NCBI RefSeq assembly: GCF_049856295.1 | Contig: NZ_JBNDMZ010000006.1 | Location: 186,001-250,000, forward strand | Direction: 5' to 3' | DNA from: JB111 sp049856295 | GTDB taxonomy: Bacteria > Actinomycetota > Actinomycetes > Actinomycetales > Actinomycetaceae | Length of the DNA: 64,000 nucleotides | Shown: positions 26,825 to 35,247 of the stretch, piece by piece | Position numbering within the stretch: position 1 is the first letter of the stretch | Layout: the number at the start of each line of letters is the position of its first letter | Notes under the pieces: model-generated | What the model was told of the DNA's origin: nothing | Seen by the model: the letters and a program-made list of their open reading frames with translations, nothing else | The model's database searches: none | Position numbers and translations under genes: made by a program

Positions 26825-29095
26825 GTGACTCAACCGTTGGACGGGGCGCACGTCCTCATCACCGGGGCCACCGGTTTCGTCGGCCAGGCCGTGCTCGAGC
26901 GACTGCTCTCGGCGTACCCCACCACGCGCGTGACGCTGCTCGTCCGCCCCCGTGGGGAGATCAGCGGCGCCGACCGGATCCGCCGCCTCACCCGCAAGCC
27001 CGTCTTCGCCTCCTGGCGCGAGAGCGTCGGCGACGACGGCGTCGAGCGCGCCCTGGCGGAGCGCGTCTCCGTCCTCGAGGGCGACCTGGGGAACGTGCCC
27101 GAGCTGCCGCGCGACCTCGACGTGGTGGTCCACTCCGCCTCCACCGTCTCCTTCGACCTGCCCATCGACGAGGCGTTCGCGTCCAACGTCGGTGGCCCCG
27201 TCGCGCTCTACGACGCGATCGCCGCGACTGGGGCCGATCCCCACGTCGTGCACGTCTCCACGTCCTACGTCGCCGGCCTGCGCAAGGGTGTCTCCGAGGA
27301 GACGTCCCTCGAGCACGAGGTCGACTGGGAGACCGAGCTCGAGGCCTCGCGGGTCGCGCGTACGCGCGCCGACCATGCCTCCCGTGACGCCGAGCGGCTC
27401 GGCGGGCTCCTCGACAGGGCGACCAAGGAGCACGGACGGGCCGGCGCGCAGGCGGTCTCCGCCGCCGCCGAGGAGGCCCGCGAGGCCGCCGTCCGCGACG
27501 AGCTCGTGGCCGCCGGGCGCAACCGGGCCCGCACCCTGGGCTGGCCGGACGTCTACACGTTCACCAAGGCGCTCGGCGAGCGGGTGGCAGAGGGCCGCTG
27601 GGGTGCCGGGCACCGGCTCTCCGTGGTCCGCCCCACCATCATCGAGTCCGCCCTCCGCCACCCCTACCCGGGCTGGATCGACGGCTTCAAGGTGGCCGAC
27701 CCCCTCATCGCCGCCTACGGCCGCGGCCTGCTGCCGGAGTTCCCGGCGCTCGCCGACACGGTCCTCGACGTCATCCCGGTCGACTTCGTGGTCGGTGCGA
27801 TCCTCGCGGCCGCCGCCGCGCCGCCCGAGCGTGGCGAACCCGCGTACTACCAGGTGGGGTCGGGGCTGACGAACCCGCTGCGGTTCGGCCGGCTCTACTC
27901 CCTCGTGCGCGAGTACTTCCAGGAGCACCCGCTCTCCGACGCCGAGGGGTCCGAGGTCACGGTCCCCTCGTGGTCGTTCCCCCACGGTCGCGCGGTGGAG
28001 CGGGGGCTCGCCCGGCGCGAGCGCCTCGTCGAGCTCGCCGACAGGGCGGTCTCCGCGCTGCCGGGGTCGAACCGGTCGCGCGCCTGGTCGTCGACCATCT
28101 ACAAGGCCGGCCGCGACCTGCGCACCCTGCGCAAGTTCACCGAGCTCTACCAGCCCTACACGCAGACCGAGGTCATCTTCGACGACCGCCGCACGCGGGA
28201 GCTCCACCACTCGCTCCCCGAGGAGCGTCGGGCCGAGTTCGGGTTCGACGTCACCGACATCGACTGGCGGGTCTACCTGCAGGACGTCCACATCCCCAAC
28301 GTGCCCGGGCTCATGCGCGATCGCCGGTCGGCCTCCCAGGGCGTGCGGCCGCCCGCCGGGGCGGACCTCGCACGGCGCGAGGACGTCGTCGCCGTCTTCG
28401 ACCTCCAGCGCACGATCGCCCGCTCGACGCCGGTCGAGCACCTCCTGTGGGCCGAGCTCACCGCGAAGTCGCCCGGCTCCTGGCCGAGGTCGGTCCTCGA
28501 GGTCGTCTCCAAGGCCCCCGGCTTCCTCACGGCTGACCGGCACGACCGCGGCGAGTTCATCCGCAGCGTCATGCGCCGCTACGCCGGCGTGCCGGACGAG
28601 CGGATGCGCCGGCTCGTGCAGGAGCGACTCGCACCGTCGTTGCGCGCGAACCTGCACTCCGAGGCGCTCGCCCGCATCGCGGAGCACCGCGCAGCGGGTC
28701 ACCGCACCGTGCTCGTCACCGGTGAGATCGACGTCTTCGTCGAGCCGCTCCACGACCTGTTCGACCACATCGAGGCCGGTCGGATGGAGGTCGGCGACGA
28801 CGGGCGGTGGACCGGTCACCTCGAGGTCTCCCCGCTCGTCGGCGAGGCCCGCGCAGCCTGGCTCGTGCGCGCCGCCCGTGAGAACGGCTGGGACCTCTCC
28901 GGCTCGTTCGCCTACGGCGACGCGTACGCCGACCGGCCGTGGCTCGAGGTCGTGGGGAACCCGACCGCCGTCAACCCGGACTCCGCCCTGTACGCGTTCG
29001 CCCGCGCCCGGCGCTGGCCGGTCGTCAGCTGGACCGGCACCGCCGAGTCGCGGCTCGCCCCCGTGTGGCGCGCCGTGCGGGGAACACGCTCGTGA
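26825..29095 (+). CDS. Fatty acyl-CoA reductase fused to a HAD-like domain
   Basis: A 756-residue two-domain protein. The N-terminal extended-SDR (male-sterility/FAR) domain has the nucleotide loop ITGATGFVGQAVLERLL at residues 12-28 and the catalytic YTFTK near 244-248; it is expected to reduce fatty acyl-CoA to a fatty alcohol with NADPH. The C-terminal part (from about residue 520) is a HAD-IB-like domain with GDAYADRPWLEVVGNPTAVNPDS near 697. Its motif I reads FDLQRT instead of DxDxT, so the acid/base Asp is Gln, and phosphatase activity may be lost. The gene heads a four-gene coupled operon; its stop overlaps the next GTG (GTGA). The fatty alcohol would feed the alkyl-DHAP-synthase-like enzyme encoded three genes downstream. 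Confidence 0.85.
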   Translation: MTQPLDGAHVLITGATGFVGQAVLERLLSAYPTTRVTLLVRPRGEISGADRIRRLTRKPVFASWRESVGDDGVERALAERVSVLEGDLGNVPELPRDLDVVVHSASTVSFDLPIDEAFASNVGGPVALYDAIAATGADPHVVHVSTSYVAGLRKGVSEETSLEHEVDWETELEASRVARTRADHASRDAERLGGLLDRATKEHGRAGAQAVSAAAEEAREAAVRDELVAAGRNRARTLGWPDVYTFTKALGERVAEGRWGAGHRLSVVRPTIIESALRHPYPGWIDGFKVADPLIAAYGRGLLPEFPALADTVLDVIPVDFVVGAILAAAAAPPERGEPAYYQVGSGLTNPLRFGRLYSLVREYFQEHPLSDAEGSEVTVPSWSFPHGRAVERGLARRERLVELADRAVSALPGSNRSRAWSSTIYKAGRDLRTLRKFTELYQPYTQTEVIFDDRRTRELHHSLPEERRAEFGFDVTDIDWRVYLQDVHIPNVPGLMRDRRSASQGVRPPAGADLARREDVVAVFDLQRTIARSTPVEHLLWAELTAKSPGSWPRSVLEVVSKAPGFLTADRHDRGEFIRSVMRRYAGVPDERMRRLVQERLAPSLRANLHSEALARIAEHRAAGHRTVLVTGEIDVFVEPLHDLFDHIEAGRMEVGDDGRWTGHLEVSPLVGEARAAWLVRAARENGWDLSGSFAYGDAYADRPWLEVVGNPTAVNPDSALYAFARARRWPVVSWTGTAESRLAPVWRAVRGTRS

Positions 29096-29871
29096 CCGCC
29101 CGGCTGCACGGCCGTGCGCTCGTCACCGGCGGGACGTCGGGCATCGGGCTCGGGTTCGCGCGCAGGCTCGCGCTGGCGGGGCTCGACGTCGTGCTCGTCG
29201 CCCGGGACCCGGGCCGGCTCGAGTCGACGGCGGCGGAGCTGACGGCCCTCGGCGTCGAGGTCGAGACGATCGTCGCCGACCTCGCCACCCGGGAGGGGAC
29301 CGACGTCGTCGGTGAGCGCCTCACCGACGAGGAGCGTCCGGTCGAGGTGTACGTGGCCAACGCCGGGCACGGCCTCTACGAGCCGCTCGCGACCGAGGAC
29401 ACGGCGCCGCACCACGCCGCCATCGACCTCATGATCCGCGCGGTCCTCGACACGGGCGCGGCCGCCGCGCGGGCGATGACCGCCCGTGGGCACGGTGTCA
29501 TCATCCCCATCGGCTCGATCTCCGGCACGATCGCCACCGGACACTACTCGGCGATCAAGGCCTGGACGAACAGCTGGGCGGAGTCGCTCGCCACCGAGCT
29601 CGAGGGCACCGGCGTCACGGTCACCTGCGTCATGCCCGGCTGGGTGCGCACGGAGTTCCACCAGCGGGCCGGCATGTCGACGGGGAAGATCCCGGACGCC
29701 CTGTGGCTCGACCCCGACCAGGTCGTGGTCGAGGCGCTCGATGCGGCCGAGCGGGGCGACTACCGGGTCGTCCCGTCGTGGCGCTACAAGATCATCGCCT
29801 TCGCGGCCGAGAAGGGGCCCAAGGCCGCGGTGCGGGCGGTGTCCCGCGTGATCCAGGGAGGCAGACGATGA
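29092..29871 (+). CDS. Short-chain dehydrogenase/reductase in the ether-lipid operon
   Basis: A 259-residue classical SDR. The cofactor loop is VTGGTSGIGLGFARRLA near residues 10-26, an NAG-like motif is VANAGHGLYEP, and the catalytic YSAIK is at about 153-157, with Ser in IGSISG. The C-terminal YKIIAFAAEKGPKAAVRAVSRVI helix may help it associate with membranes. The GTG start overlaps the upstream stop and its own stop overlaps the next ATG, so it belongs to the same coupled operon. By pathway logic it could reduce the ketone of alkyl- or acyl-DHAP, or a fatty aldehyde intermediate. That choice is inference; SDR sequence alone does not fix the substrate. Confidence 0.88.
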   Translation: MTARLHGRALVTGGTSGIGLGFARRLALAGLDVVLVARDPGRLESTAAELTALGVEVETIVADLATREGTDVVGERLTDEERPVEVYVANAGHGLYEPLATEDTAPHHAAIDLMIRAVLDTGAAAARAMTARGHGVIIPIGSISGTIATGHYSAIKAWTNSWAESLATELEGTGVTVTCVMPGWVRTEFHQRAGMSTGKIPDALWLDPDQVVVEALDAAERGDYRVVPSWRYKIIAFAAEKGPKAAVRAVSRVIQGGRR

Positions 29872-30722
29872 CCGCAGCACCCGTGCAGCGGGCCGGGACG
29901 GGCGAGGACGCCGTCCCCGCGCCCTCCACGAGGCACGCCCACCAGGCCGCGCTGGCCGCCCGCAAGGCGGCGGGCCGACTGGTCGACGCGGCGGGCGACA
30001 GCCTCCTGCAGTACACCTCCGGCCTGTGGCGGGTCGGCCGCGTGGCCGCCCAGAAGGGTCCGCTCAACGCGCTGGTCCGCACCGTCACGCGCATCGACGT
30101 CGTCGGGCGCGAGAACCTCAAGGGCGTGCGCGGCCCGTTCGTCGTGGCCCCCAACCACAGCTCGCACCTCGACGCCGCCGTGATCCACGCGATCATGCCG
30201 TGGCAGCACGCCGGCCGGGTCGCCACCGCCGCCGCGGGCGACACGTTCTACACCAAGCGCGTGACGAGGGCGCTCACCGCCCTGTTCTTCAACACCTACC
30301 CCGTCGACCGGTCCGGCAACCGCCGCAAGGCGGGCCTGTCCGCGCGGCTGGTCGACGCGGGCGTGCCGCTGCTCATCTTCCCCGAGGGCACGCGCTCGCG
30401 CACCGGCGAGATGGCCCGGTTCAAACCCGGTGTCGCCGCCCTGTGCGTCACGCGCCGCATCCCCTGCATCCCGGTCGCCCTCATCGGGTTCCACGAGGCG
30501 ATGCCGGTGGGCCAGTCGTTCGTCTCCCGCGGCCGCCCGCACCTCAAGGTCGTGATCGGCCGCCCGCTGCGTCCCCGGCGCGGCGAGCGGATCCGGGAGT
30601 TCAACGAACGCATCCAGGCCCAGGTGGCGGCGATGTACCGGGCGCGGACGCCCGACGTCGTCGTCGCCCGACCGGGCACCGGGAGCAGCGGCCGCACCGG
30701 CGGCCAGGAGGAGGCATCGTGA
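29868..30722 (+). CDS. PlsC-type glycerolipid acyltransferase in the ether-lipid operon
   Basis: A 284-residue lysophospholipid/glycerophosphate acyltransferase family protein. The catalytic NH-x4-D motif is VVAPNHSSHLDAAV near residues 95-101 and the phosphate-binding motif is IFPEGTRSRTGEM near 170-180. The first about 70 residues are a charged, partly amphipathic extension. It probably sits at the inner face of the membrane and transfers an acyl chain from acyl-CoA or acyl-ACP. In this operon the fitting acceptor is DHAP (making acyl-DHAP for the next enzyme) or alkyl-G3P. The ATG overlaps the SDR stop (ATGA), and its own stop overlaps the next GTG. Confidence 0.88.
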   Translation: MTAAPVQRAGTGEDAVPAPSTRHAHQAALAARKAAGRLVDAAGDSLLQYTSGLWRVGRVAAQKGPLNALVRTVTRIDVVGRENLKGVRGPFVVAPNHSSHLDAAVIHAIMPWQHAGRVATAAAGDTFYTKRVTRALTALFFNTYPVDRSGNRRKAGLSARLVDAGVPLLIFPEGTRSRTGEMARFKPGVAALCVTRRIPCIPVALIGFHEAMPVGQSFVSRGRPHLKVVIGRPLRPRRGERIREFNERIQAQVAAMYRARTPDVVVARPGTGSSGRTGGQEEAS

Positions 30723-32410
30723 CCGAGGTCCAGCACCAGAAGTGGTGGGGGTGGGGCGTCGAGGGAGTGACGTTCACCCACGACAACAAGCCCAACTTCG
30801 CCCCCTTCGTGCTGGACAAGGTCGGACTCGACCTCTCCCTGGGCGGCACCCCGCCGCCCGCGTTCGAGGACCTCGACGTCCCCGCCCCGCGGCTGCCGGA
30901 CACGCTCGCCGCCGGCCTGAGCGGTGCCGTCGGCGACGCGCACGTGACGGTCGAGGACATGGACCGGGTCGTGCACACCTACGGCAAGGGCATCTCGGAC
31001 CTCGTCCGGGTCCGGGCCGGCGACCTCCCGCGCGTGCCCGACGTCGTCGTCTACCCCGGCAGCGAGGACGAGGTGCGCGCCGTCGTCGACCTCGCCGACG
31101 CCGCGGACGCGGTGATCATCCCCTTCGGCGGCGGCTCCAACATCTCCGGCTCGCTCACCCCGCAGCCGGCCGAGACCCGCCCGATCATCTCCCTCGACAT
31201 GGGGCGGATGAACAAGGTCCTCGAGATCGACGAGGACTCCGGGCTCGCCCGCGTGCAGGCCGGCGTGCTCGGCCCCGACCTGGAGGAGCAGCTGGGCGCG
31301 CTCGGCTGGACCTCCGGCCACCAGCCCGACTCCTTCCGGCACTCCACCCTGGGCGGCTGGGTGGCCACCCGCAGCTCCGGCATGCAGTCCGACCGCTACG
31401 GCGACATCGCCGACATCACCCGCGGCCTGCGCTCGGTGCTGCCCGGCAAGGTCGTCACGCTGCGCCCGCTGCCGTCGACCTCGACCGGCCCGTCGGTGCG
31501 CGAGATGATCATCGGCTCCGAGGGCCGCCTCGGCGTCATCACCGAGGTGTGGATCCACGTCCACCGCCTGCCCGAGAAGCGCCTCGTGGTGGCCTACCTC
31601 TACCAGAACTGGGCCTCCGCGCTCGAGGCGATGCACGACATCTCCACCTCGGACGTGCACCCCTCGATCACCCGCGTCTCCGACCCTGCCGAGACCCAGT
31701 TCTCGCTGTCCACCCAGAAGAAGCAGACCGGCATCAAGGGCAAGATCTCGACCGGCATCTTCGACCTGCTGGCCAGGCGCGGCTGGGACCTCGACGAGGT
31801 CTGCCTCAGCTACGTGGGCTACGAGGGGTCGCCCAAGCACGTGGCCTACCAGCGCAAGGCGGTCGGGAAGATCGTCGGCGCACACGGCGGCATCCCGCTC
31901 GGGACCGGCCCCGGCGCGCTGTACGACCAGAAGAAGTTCGACACGCCCTACATCCGCGACTTCCTCCTCGACATGGGGGCGCTGGCCGACGTCTCGGAGA
32001 CCGCGGCCCCGTGGTCGCGGCTGCGCGGCATCTACCAGGGCGTGGTCGCCGCCGCCGAGGACACCTACGACCGGCTCGGCGTGCGCGGCTACATCATGTG
32101 CCACCTCTCGCACAGCTACCACTCGGGCGCCTGCCTCTACTTCACCTTCGCGTTCCCGGCGGACGAGTCCGAGGGCGCCGAGGCACCGCTCGACCAGTAC
32201 TGGCACCTCAAGTCCGCGATCCAGCAGGCCTTCATCGACGGCGGCGGCACCCTGTCCCACCACCATGGCGTGGGCACCGACCACGCTCCGTGGATGGAGC
32301 AGGACGTCTCCGAGGCCGGCATCGACCTCATGGTCGGGCTGCTGCGCTCCGCCGACCCGCACCGCCGGCTCAACCCCGGCACGCTGCTGCCCGAGCACCG
32401 CGAGTGGTGA
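30719..32410 (+). CDS. Alkyl-dihydroxyacetonephosphate synthase-like FAD enzyme
   Basis: A 563-residue VAO/FAD_binding_4 flavoprotein. The FAD loop VIIPFGGGSNISGSL lies near residues 131-145, and the second FAD region TLGGWVATRSSGMQSDRYGD near 204-223. The active-site region CHLSHSYHSGACLYFTFAF near 460 and the histidine triplet SHHHGVGTDHAPWM near 514 match alkyl-DHAP synthases, in which a Tyr and a His run exchange the acyl chain of acyl-DHAP for a fatty alcohol to form the ether bond. The N-terminus MTEVQHQKWWGWGVEG resembles AGPS-like proteins of other actinobacteria. AGGAGGAGG precedes the GTG at 30719, which overlaps the previous stop. A D-lactate-dehydrogenase-like activity is the main alternative. 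Confidence 0.88.
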   Translation: MTEVQHQKWWGWGVEGVTFTHDNKPNFAPFVLDKVGLDLSLGGTPPPAFEDLDVPAPRLPDTLAAGLSGAVGDAHVTVEDMDRVVHTYGKGISDLVRVRAGDLPRVPDVVVYPGSEDEVRAVVDLADAADAVIIPFGGGSNISGSLTPQPAETRPIISLDMGRMNKVLEIDEDSGLARVQAGVLGPDLEEQLGALGWTSGHQPDSFRHSTLGGWVATRSSGMQSDRYGDIADITRGLRSVLPGKVVTLRPLPSTSTGPSVREMIIGSEGRLGVITEVWIHVHRLPEKRLVVAYLYQNWASALEAMHDISTSDVHPSITRVSDPAETQFSLSTQKKQTGIKGKISTGIFDLLARRGWDLDEVCLSYVGYEGSPKHVAYQRKAVGKIVGAHGGIPLGTGPGALYDQKKFDTPYIRDFLLDMGALADVSETAAPWSRLRGIYQGVVAAAEDTYDRLGVRGYIMCHLSHSYHSGACLYFTFAFPADESEGAEAPLDQYWHLKSAIQQAFIDGGGTLSHHHGVGTDHAPWMEQDVSEAGIDLMVGLLRSADPHRRLNPGTLLPEHREW

Positions 32411-32517
32411 CGGGAACCGCGACGCGCTGACCCGAGCGGTCAGGGCGTCCCTCGAGGCACCTGCCCGCATGGCGCCGTCGGGCGGTGGACGGCGGGTCCG
32501 TCGGACCTCGACGACCG

Positions 32518-34422
32518 TCAGACCGGGCGGGGTGCCTGCTCCTCGCCGGTGAGCATCCCGCCCGCCGTCGGTCCGGCCACCGGAAGCACGAGCTCGACGG
32601 TGGTGCCACCGCCCGGGGTCGCGAGGACGCGTGCCCGGCCGTCGTGCGCGCGGGCCACGGACGCGACGATCGCCAGGCCCAGGCCGGAGCCACCGCCCGC
32701 GGAGCGGGCCCGTGAGCGGTCGAGCCGGTAGAAACGGGCGAACACCCGGTTCGCCTCTTCCGCCGGGATGCCCGGACCGTGGTCCTGCACGCGCAGCACC
32801 ACCTCGTCCTGGGCAGGGGGCTCGGCGGGCAGCGGCGCCGTCGCGGGCGGCGTCGGACCGCGGCCCGCGAGCAGCCCGAGCAGTCGCCGGTCCGGCGGAC
32901 GTCGCGCCGCGGGGACCTGCGACCCGCGTCCGGGCGCCCGGCGTGGCACGGTGCGCTCCGGCTCCACGTCCTCGGACGGCGGGGCACCGGCGGCACGGCT
33001 GGGGTGCTCGCCGTCGTGCCCGGTCCCCGGGTCCGGTGATCCGGGTACGGGACCGAGCTGCCCCGTCGCCGCCCACGCGCCGGGGGACGCCGCCGCGGGG
33101 TCGGGCTCGGTCGACGCCGTCGACGACGCCGTGGCCCCCGACGACGCCGGACGAGCCGCCGGGTGCCCCTGAGCGGCCCCGGCCGCCGCCCCGGACGAGG
33201 CCGAGGGGACTGACACCTGCGGTGCCGCCGAGCGCAGGCCGACGAGGATCTCGACGTCGGTGCCCGCGGGCGTGTGCCGGACCGCGTTGCCGACGAGGTT
33301 GGCGAAGACCTGCCGCAGCTGGTCGGCGTCCGCGCGGACGACCGTGGGCCCCGCGGTACCCGGGAGCGGCAGGAGCGTCGCCCGCCGGGTCGGGTCGAGC
33401 GCCCGCAGGTCGCGCACGGCGTCGGTCCCGAGGTCGGTGACGTCGACGTCGGACAGGGTGAGCCGGCGGTCCTCGTCGATGCGGGCGAGCGTGAGGAGGT
33501 CCTCGACGAGCGTGCCCATGCGTCGGGCCTCGGCCTCGATCCGGCCCATCGCGGCGGGCACCTCCGACTCGGGGACGCCGCCCATGCGGTGCAGCTCGGC
33601 GTAGCCGCGCACGGTGGCCAGCGGGGTGCGCAGCTCGTGGGAGGCGTCGGCGACGAACCGGCGCATGCGGCGCTCGGAGGCCGACCGCGCGGAGAACGCC
33701 CGCTCGATCTGGGCGAGCATCGAGTTCAGCGACTCCGACAGGCTGCCGATCTCGGTCCCGGGCACGCCGGGTGCGACGCGGCGCGTGAGGTCGCCGGCCG
33801 CGATGGCGCCCGCGGTGCGTTCGATCGCCCGCAGGTCGCGCAGCTCGTGGCGGATGAGCAGGTACCCGCCCGTCGCGCCGAGCACCACCAGCGAGACCGA
33901 GATGAGGACGACGTACTTGCTGGTCTGCCGGACCGTGGCGGCCACGTCGTCCATCGGGGTGGAGATCGTGAGGACGCCGACCTGGTCGCCGGCGCTGCTG
34001 ACCAGTGGCAGGGCGAGCGCGCGCCAGGTGACGTCGTCGTGCGTGCCGCGCAACGTGGTCGGCCGGTCGGCGGCCTGGTCCGGGAGGACGGGCAGGCCCA
34101 CCGCGGACGACGTGCGGGGGTGCGCGATCGTCTGCGTCTCCTCGCCGTCGAGGGAGATGCTGACGACGTAGCGGGTGGGCACCACCTGGTCGCCGCCGGC
34201 GCGCAGCTCCTCGAGGTCCTGCTGGGCGATCGTGTCGACCGTGTCGTGGAGGTTCTCGTCGAGCTGGTCGACCAGCTGGCTGCGCAGCACCGCGACCACG
34301 GTGGCGCCCGCCAGCCCGAGGCCGAGGCCGAGCAGGAGGACCGTCGTGACGACGAGGCGCGCCGACAGCGACCAGCCCTCCGTCGGCGCGTGCCCCGCCC
34401 GACGCCGTCCGAGCGCGTGCAT
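32518..34422 (-). CDS. Membrane sensor histidine kinase with an insertion inside its ATPase domain
   Basis: A 634-residue two-helix sensor kinase: membrane helix 1 at about 22-46, an external domain of roughly 120 residues, helix 2 at about 170-190, HAMP, then the HisKA domain with phospho-acceptor His near residue 262 (FVADASHELRTPLATVRGY). The HATPase starts normally (N-box QVFANLVGNAVRHTPAGTD near 377) but is then interrupted by about 140 Ala/Pro/Ser/Gly-rich residues before LRVQDHGPGIPAEE near 545. It finishes normally with FYRLDRSRARSAGGGSGLGLAI. The insert is in frame and should loop out. The ATG overlaps the response-regulator stop (ATGA). The sensed signal is unknown. Confidence 0.9.
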   Translation of the reverse strand: MHALGRRRAGHAPTEGWSLSARLVVTTVLLLGLGLGLAGATVVAVLRSQLVDQLDENLHDTVDTIAQQDLEELRAGGDQVVPTRYVVSISLDGEETQTIAHPRTSSAVGLPVLPDQAADRPTTLRGTHDDVTWRALALPLVSSAGDQVGVLTISTPMDDVAATVRQTSKYVVLISVSLVVLGATGGYLLIRHELRDLRAIERTAGAIAAGDLTRRVAPGVPGTEIGSLSESLNSMLAQIERAFSARSASERRMRRFVADASHELRTPLATVRGYAELHRMGGVPESEVPAAMGRIEAEARRMGTLVEDLLTLARIDEDRRLTLSDVDVTDLGTDAVRDLRALDPTRRATLLPLPGTAGPTVVRADADQLRQVFANLVGNAVRHTPAGTDVEILVGLRSAAPQVSVPSASSGAAAGAAQGHPAARPASSGATASSTASTEPDPAAASPGAWAATGQLGPVPGSPDPGTGHDGEHPSRAAGAPPSEDVEPERTVPRRAPGRGSQVPAARRPPDRRLLGLLAGRGPTPPATAPLPAEPPAQDEVVLRVQDHGPGIPAEEANRVFARFYRLDRSRARSAGGGSGLGLAIVASVARAHDGRARVLATPGGGTTVELVLPVAGPTAGGMLTGEEQAPRPV

Positions 34423-35189
34423 CAGCTGGTCGGCCGGCGCAGGACGTAGCCGAAGTTGCGTCGGGTGTGGATGAGCGGGACCAGAGCCTCGGCCTGCTCG
34501 CCCTCGAGGCCGAGGAAGTCCGCGGAGTCGACCTTGCGGCGCAGGTAGGAGATGTAGGACTCCACGATCGTCGCCTCGCCGTGCCAGTCGTACTCCCACA
34601 CGTGGTCGAGGATCTGCGACTTGGACACGACCCGCTCGGCGTTGACGAGCAGGTAGCGCAGGAGCTTGAACTCGGTCGGCGCGAGGTTGACGAGGACCCC
34701 GGCACGCCGCACCTCGTAGGCATCCTGGTCGATCTCGAGGTCCGCGTACCGCAGCACCGGGTCCTGCTCGGGGCCCGTGATGCCGACCCGGCGCAGGACC
34801 GTGCGGATGCGCGCGACGACCTCCTCGAGGCTGAACGGCTTGGTGATGTAGTCGTCCCCGCCCACGGTCAGCCCGTGGACCTTGTCCGAGAGGTCGTCGC
34901 GCGCGGTGAGGAAGAGGACGGGCAGCGACTCGTCGTGCGAACGCAGCCGCCGCAGGACCGTGAAGCCGTCCATGTCCGGCAGCATGACGTCGAGCACCAC
35001 GAGGTCCGGCCGGTTGTCGGCGGCCTTGCGCAGCGCCTCGTTGCCGTCGGCGGCCGGGGTCACCTCGAAGCCCGCGAAGCGCAGGGACGCGGTGAGGAGC
35101 TCGCGGATGTTGGGCTCGTCGTCGACGACGAGGAGGTGGGCCTCGGTCGGCGCGGGACCGGAGCCGGCAGCGGTGGGCATAGGACCCAT
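34422..35189 (-). CDS. OmpR/PhoB-family response regulator
   Basis: A 255-residue DNA-binding regulator. The receiver domain has the acidic pair VVDDEP, phospho-acceptor Asp at about residue 67 (LVVLDVMLPDMDG), Thr in FLTARDD and Lys in YITKPFSLEEV. The C-terminal winged helix (LVNLAPTEFKLLRYLLVNAERVVSKSQILDHVW) defines the OmpR/PhoB class. It resembles the TrcR/PhoP group of actinobacterial regulators. Its stop overlaps the kinase start, so both are made together. The ATG at 35189 was used, but an in-frame ATG three codons later (35180) is about equally good, since no strong SD precedes either. Confidence 0.93.
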   Translation of the reverse strand: MGPMPTAAGSGPAPTEAHLLVVDDEPNIRELLTASLRFAGFEVTPAADGNEALRKAADNRPDLVVLDVMLPDMDGFTVLRRLRSHDESLPVLFLTARDDLSDKVHGLTVGGDDYITKPFSLEEVVARIRTVLRRVGITGPEQDPVLRYADLEIDQDAYEVRRAGVLVNLAPTEFKLLRYLLVNAERVVSKSQILDHVWEYDWHGEATIVESYISYLRRKVDSADFLGLEGEQAEALVPLIHTRRNFGYVLRRPTS

Positions 35190-35247
35190 GATCCACCCCG
35201 ATCCTGGACGATTCCTGGGAGCGCGCCGGACGTCGCCGTCGGGCGGG

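Noticed and set aside
26432..28819. A 795-codon minus-strand frame opposite the acyl-CoA reductase
   Set aside because: Antisense of codons ending in G or C; no motif, and the plus-strand gene has intact catalytic residues.
32427..32443. CTGACC/GGTCAG hairpin between convergent genes as a terminator
   Set aside because: Only 6 bp with no tract; too weak to distinguish from chance in this composition.
30296..34723. A minus-strand open frame of almost 1,500 codons running across several genes
   Set aside because: It is a shadow of GC-rich codon structure: Arg/Pro/Gly-rich, no domain, and it covers the well-supported alkyl-DHAP-synthase-like and kinase genes in other frames.
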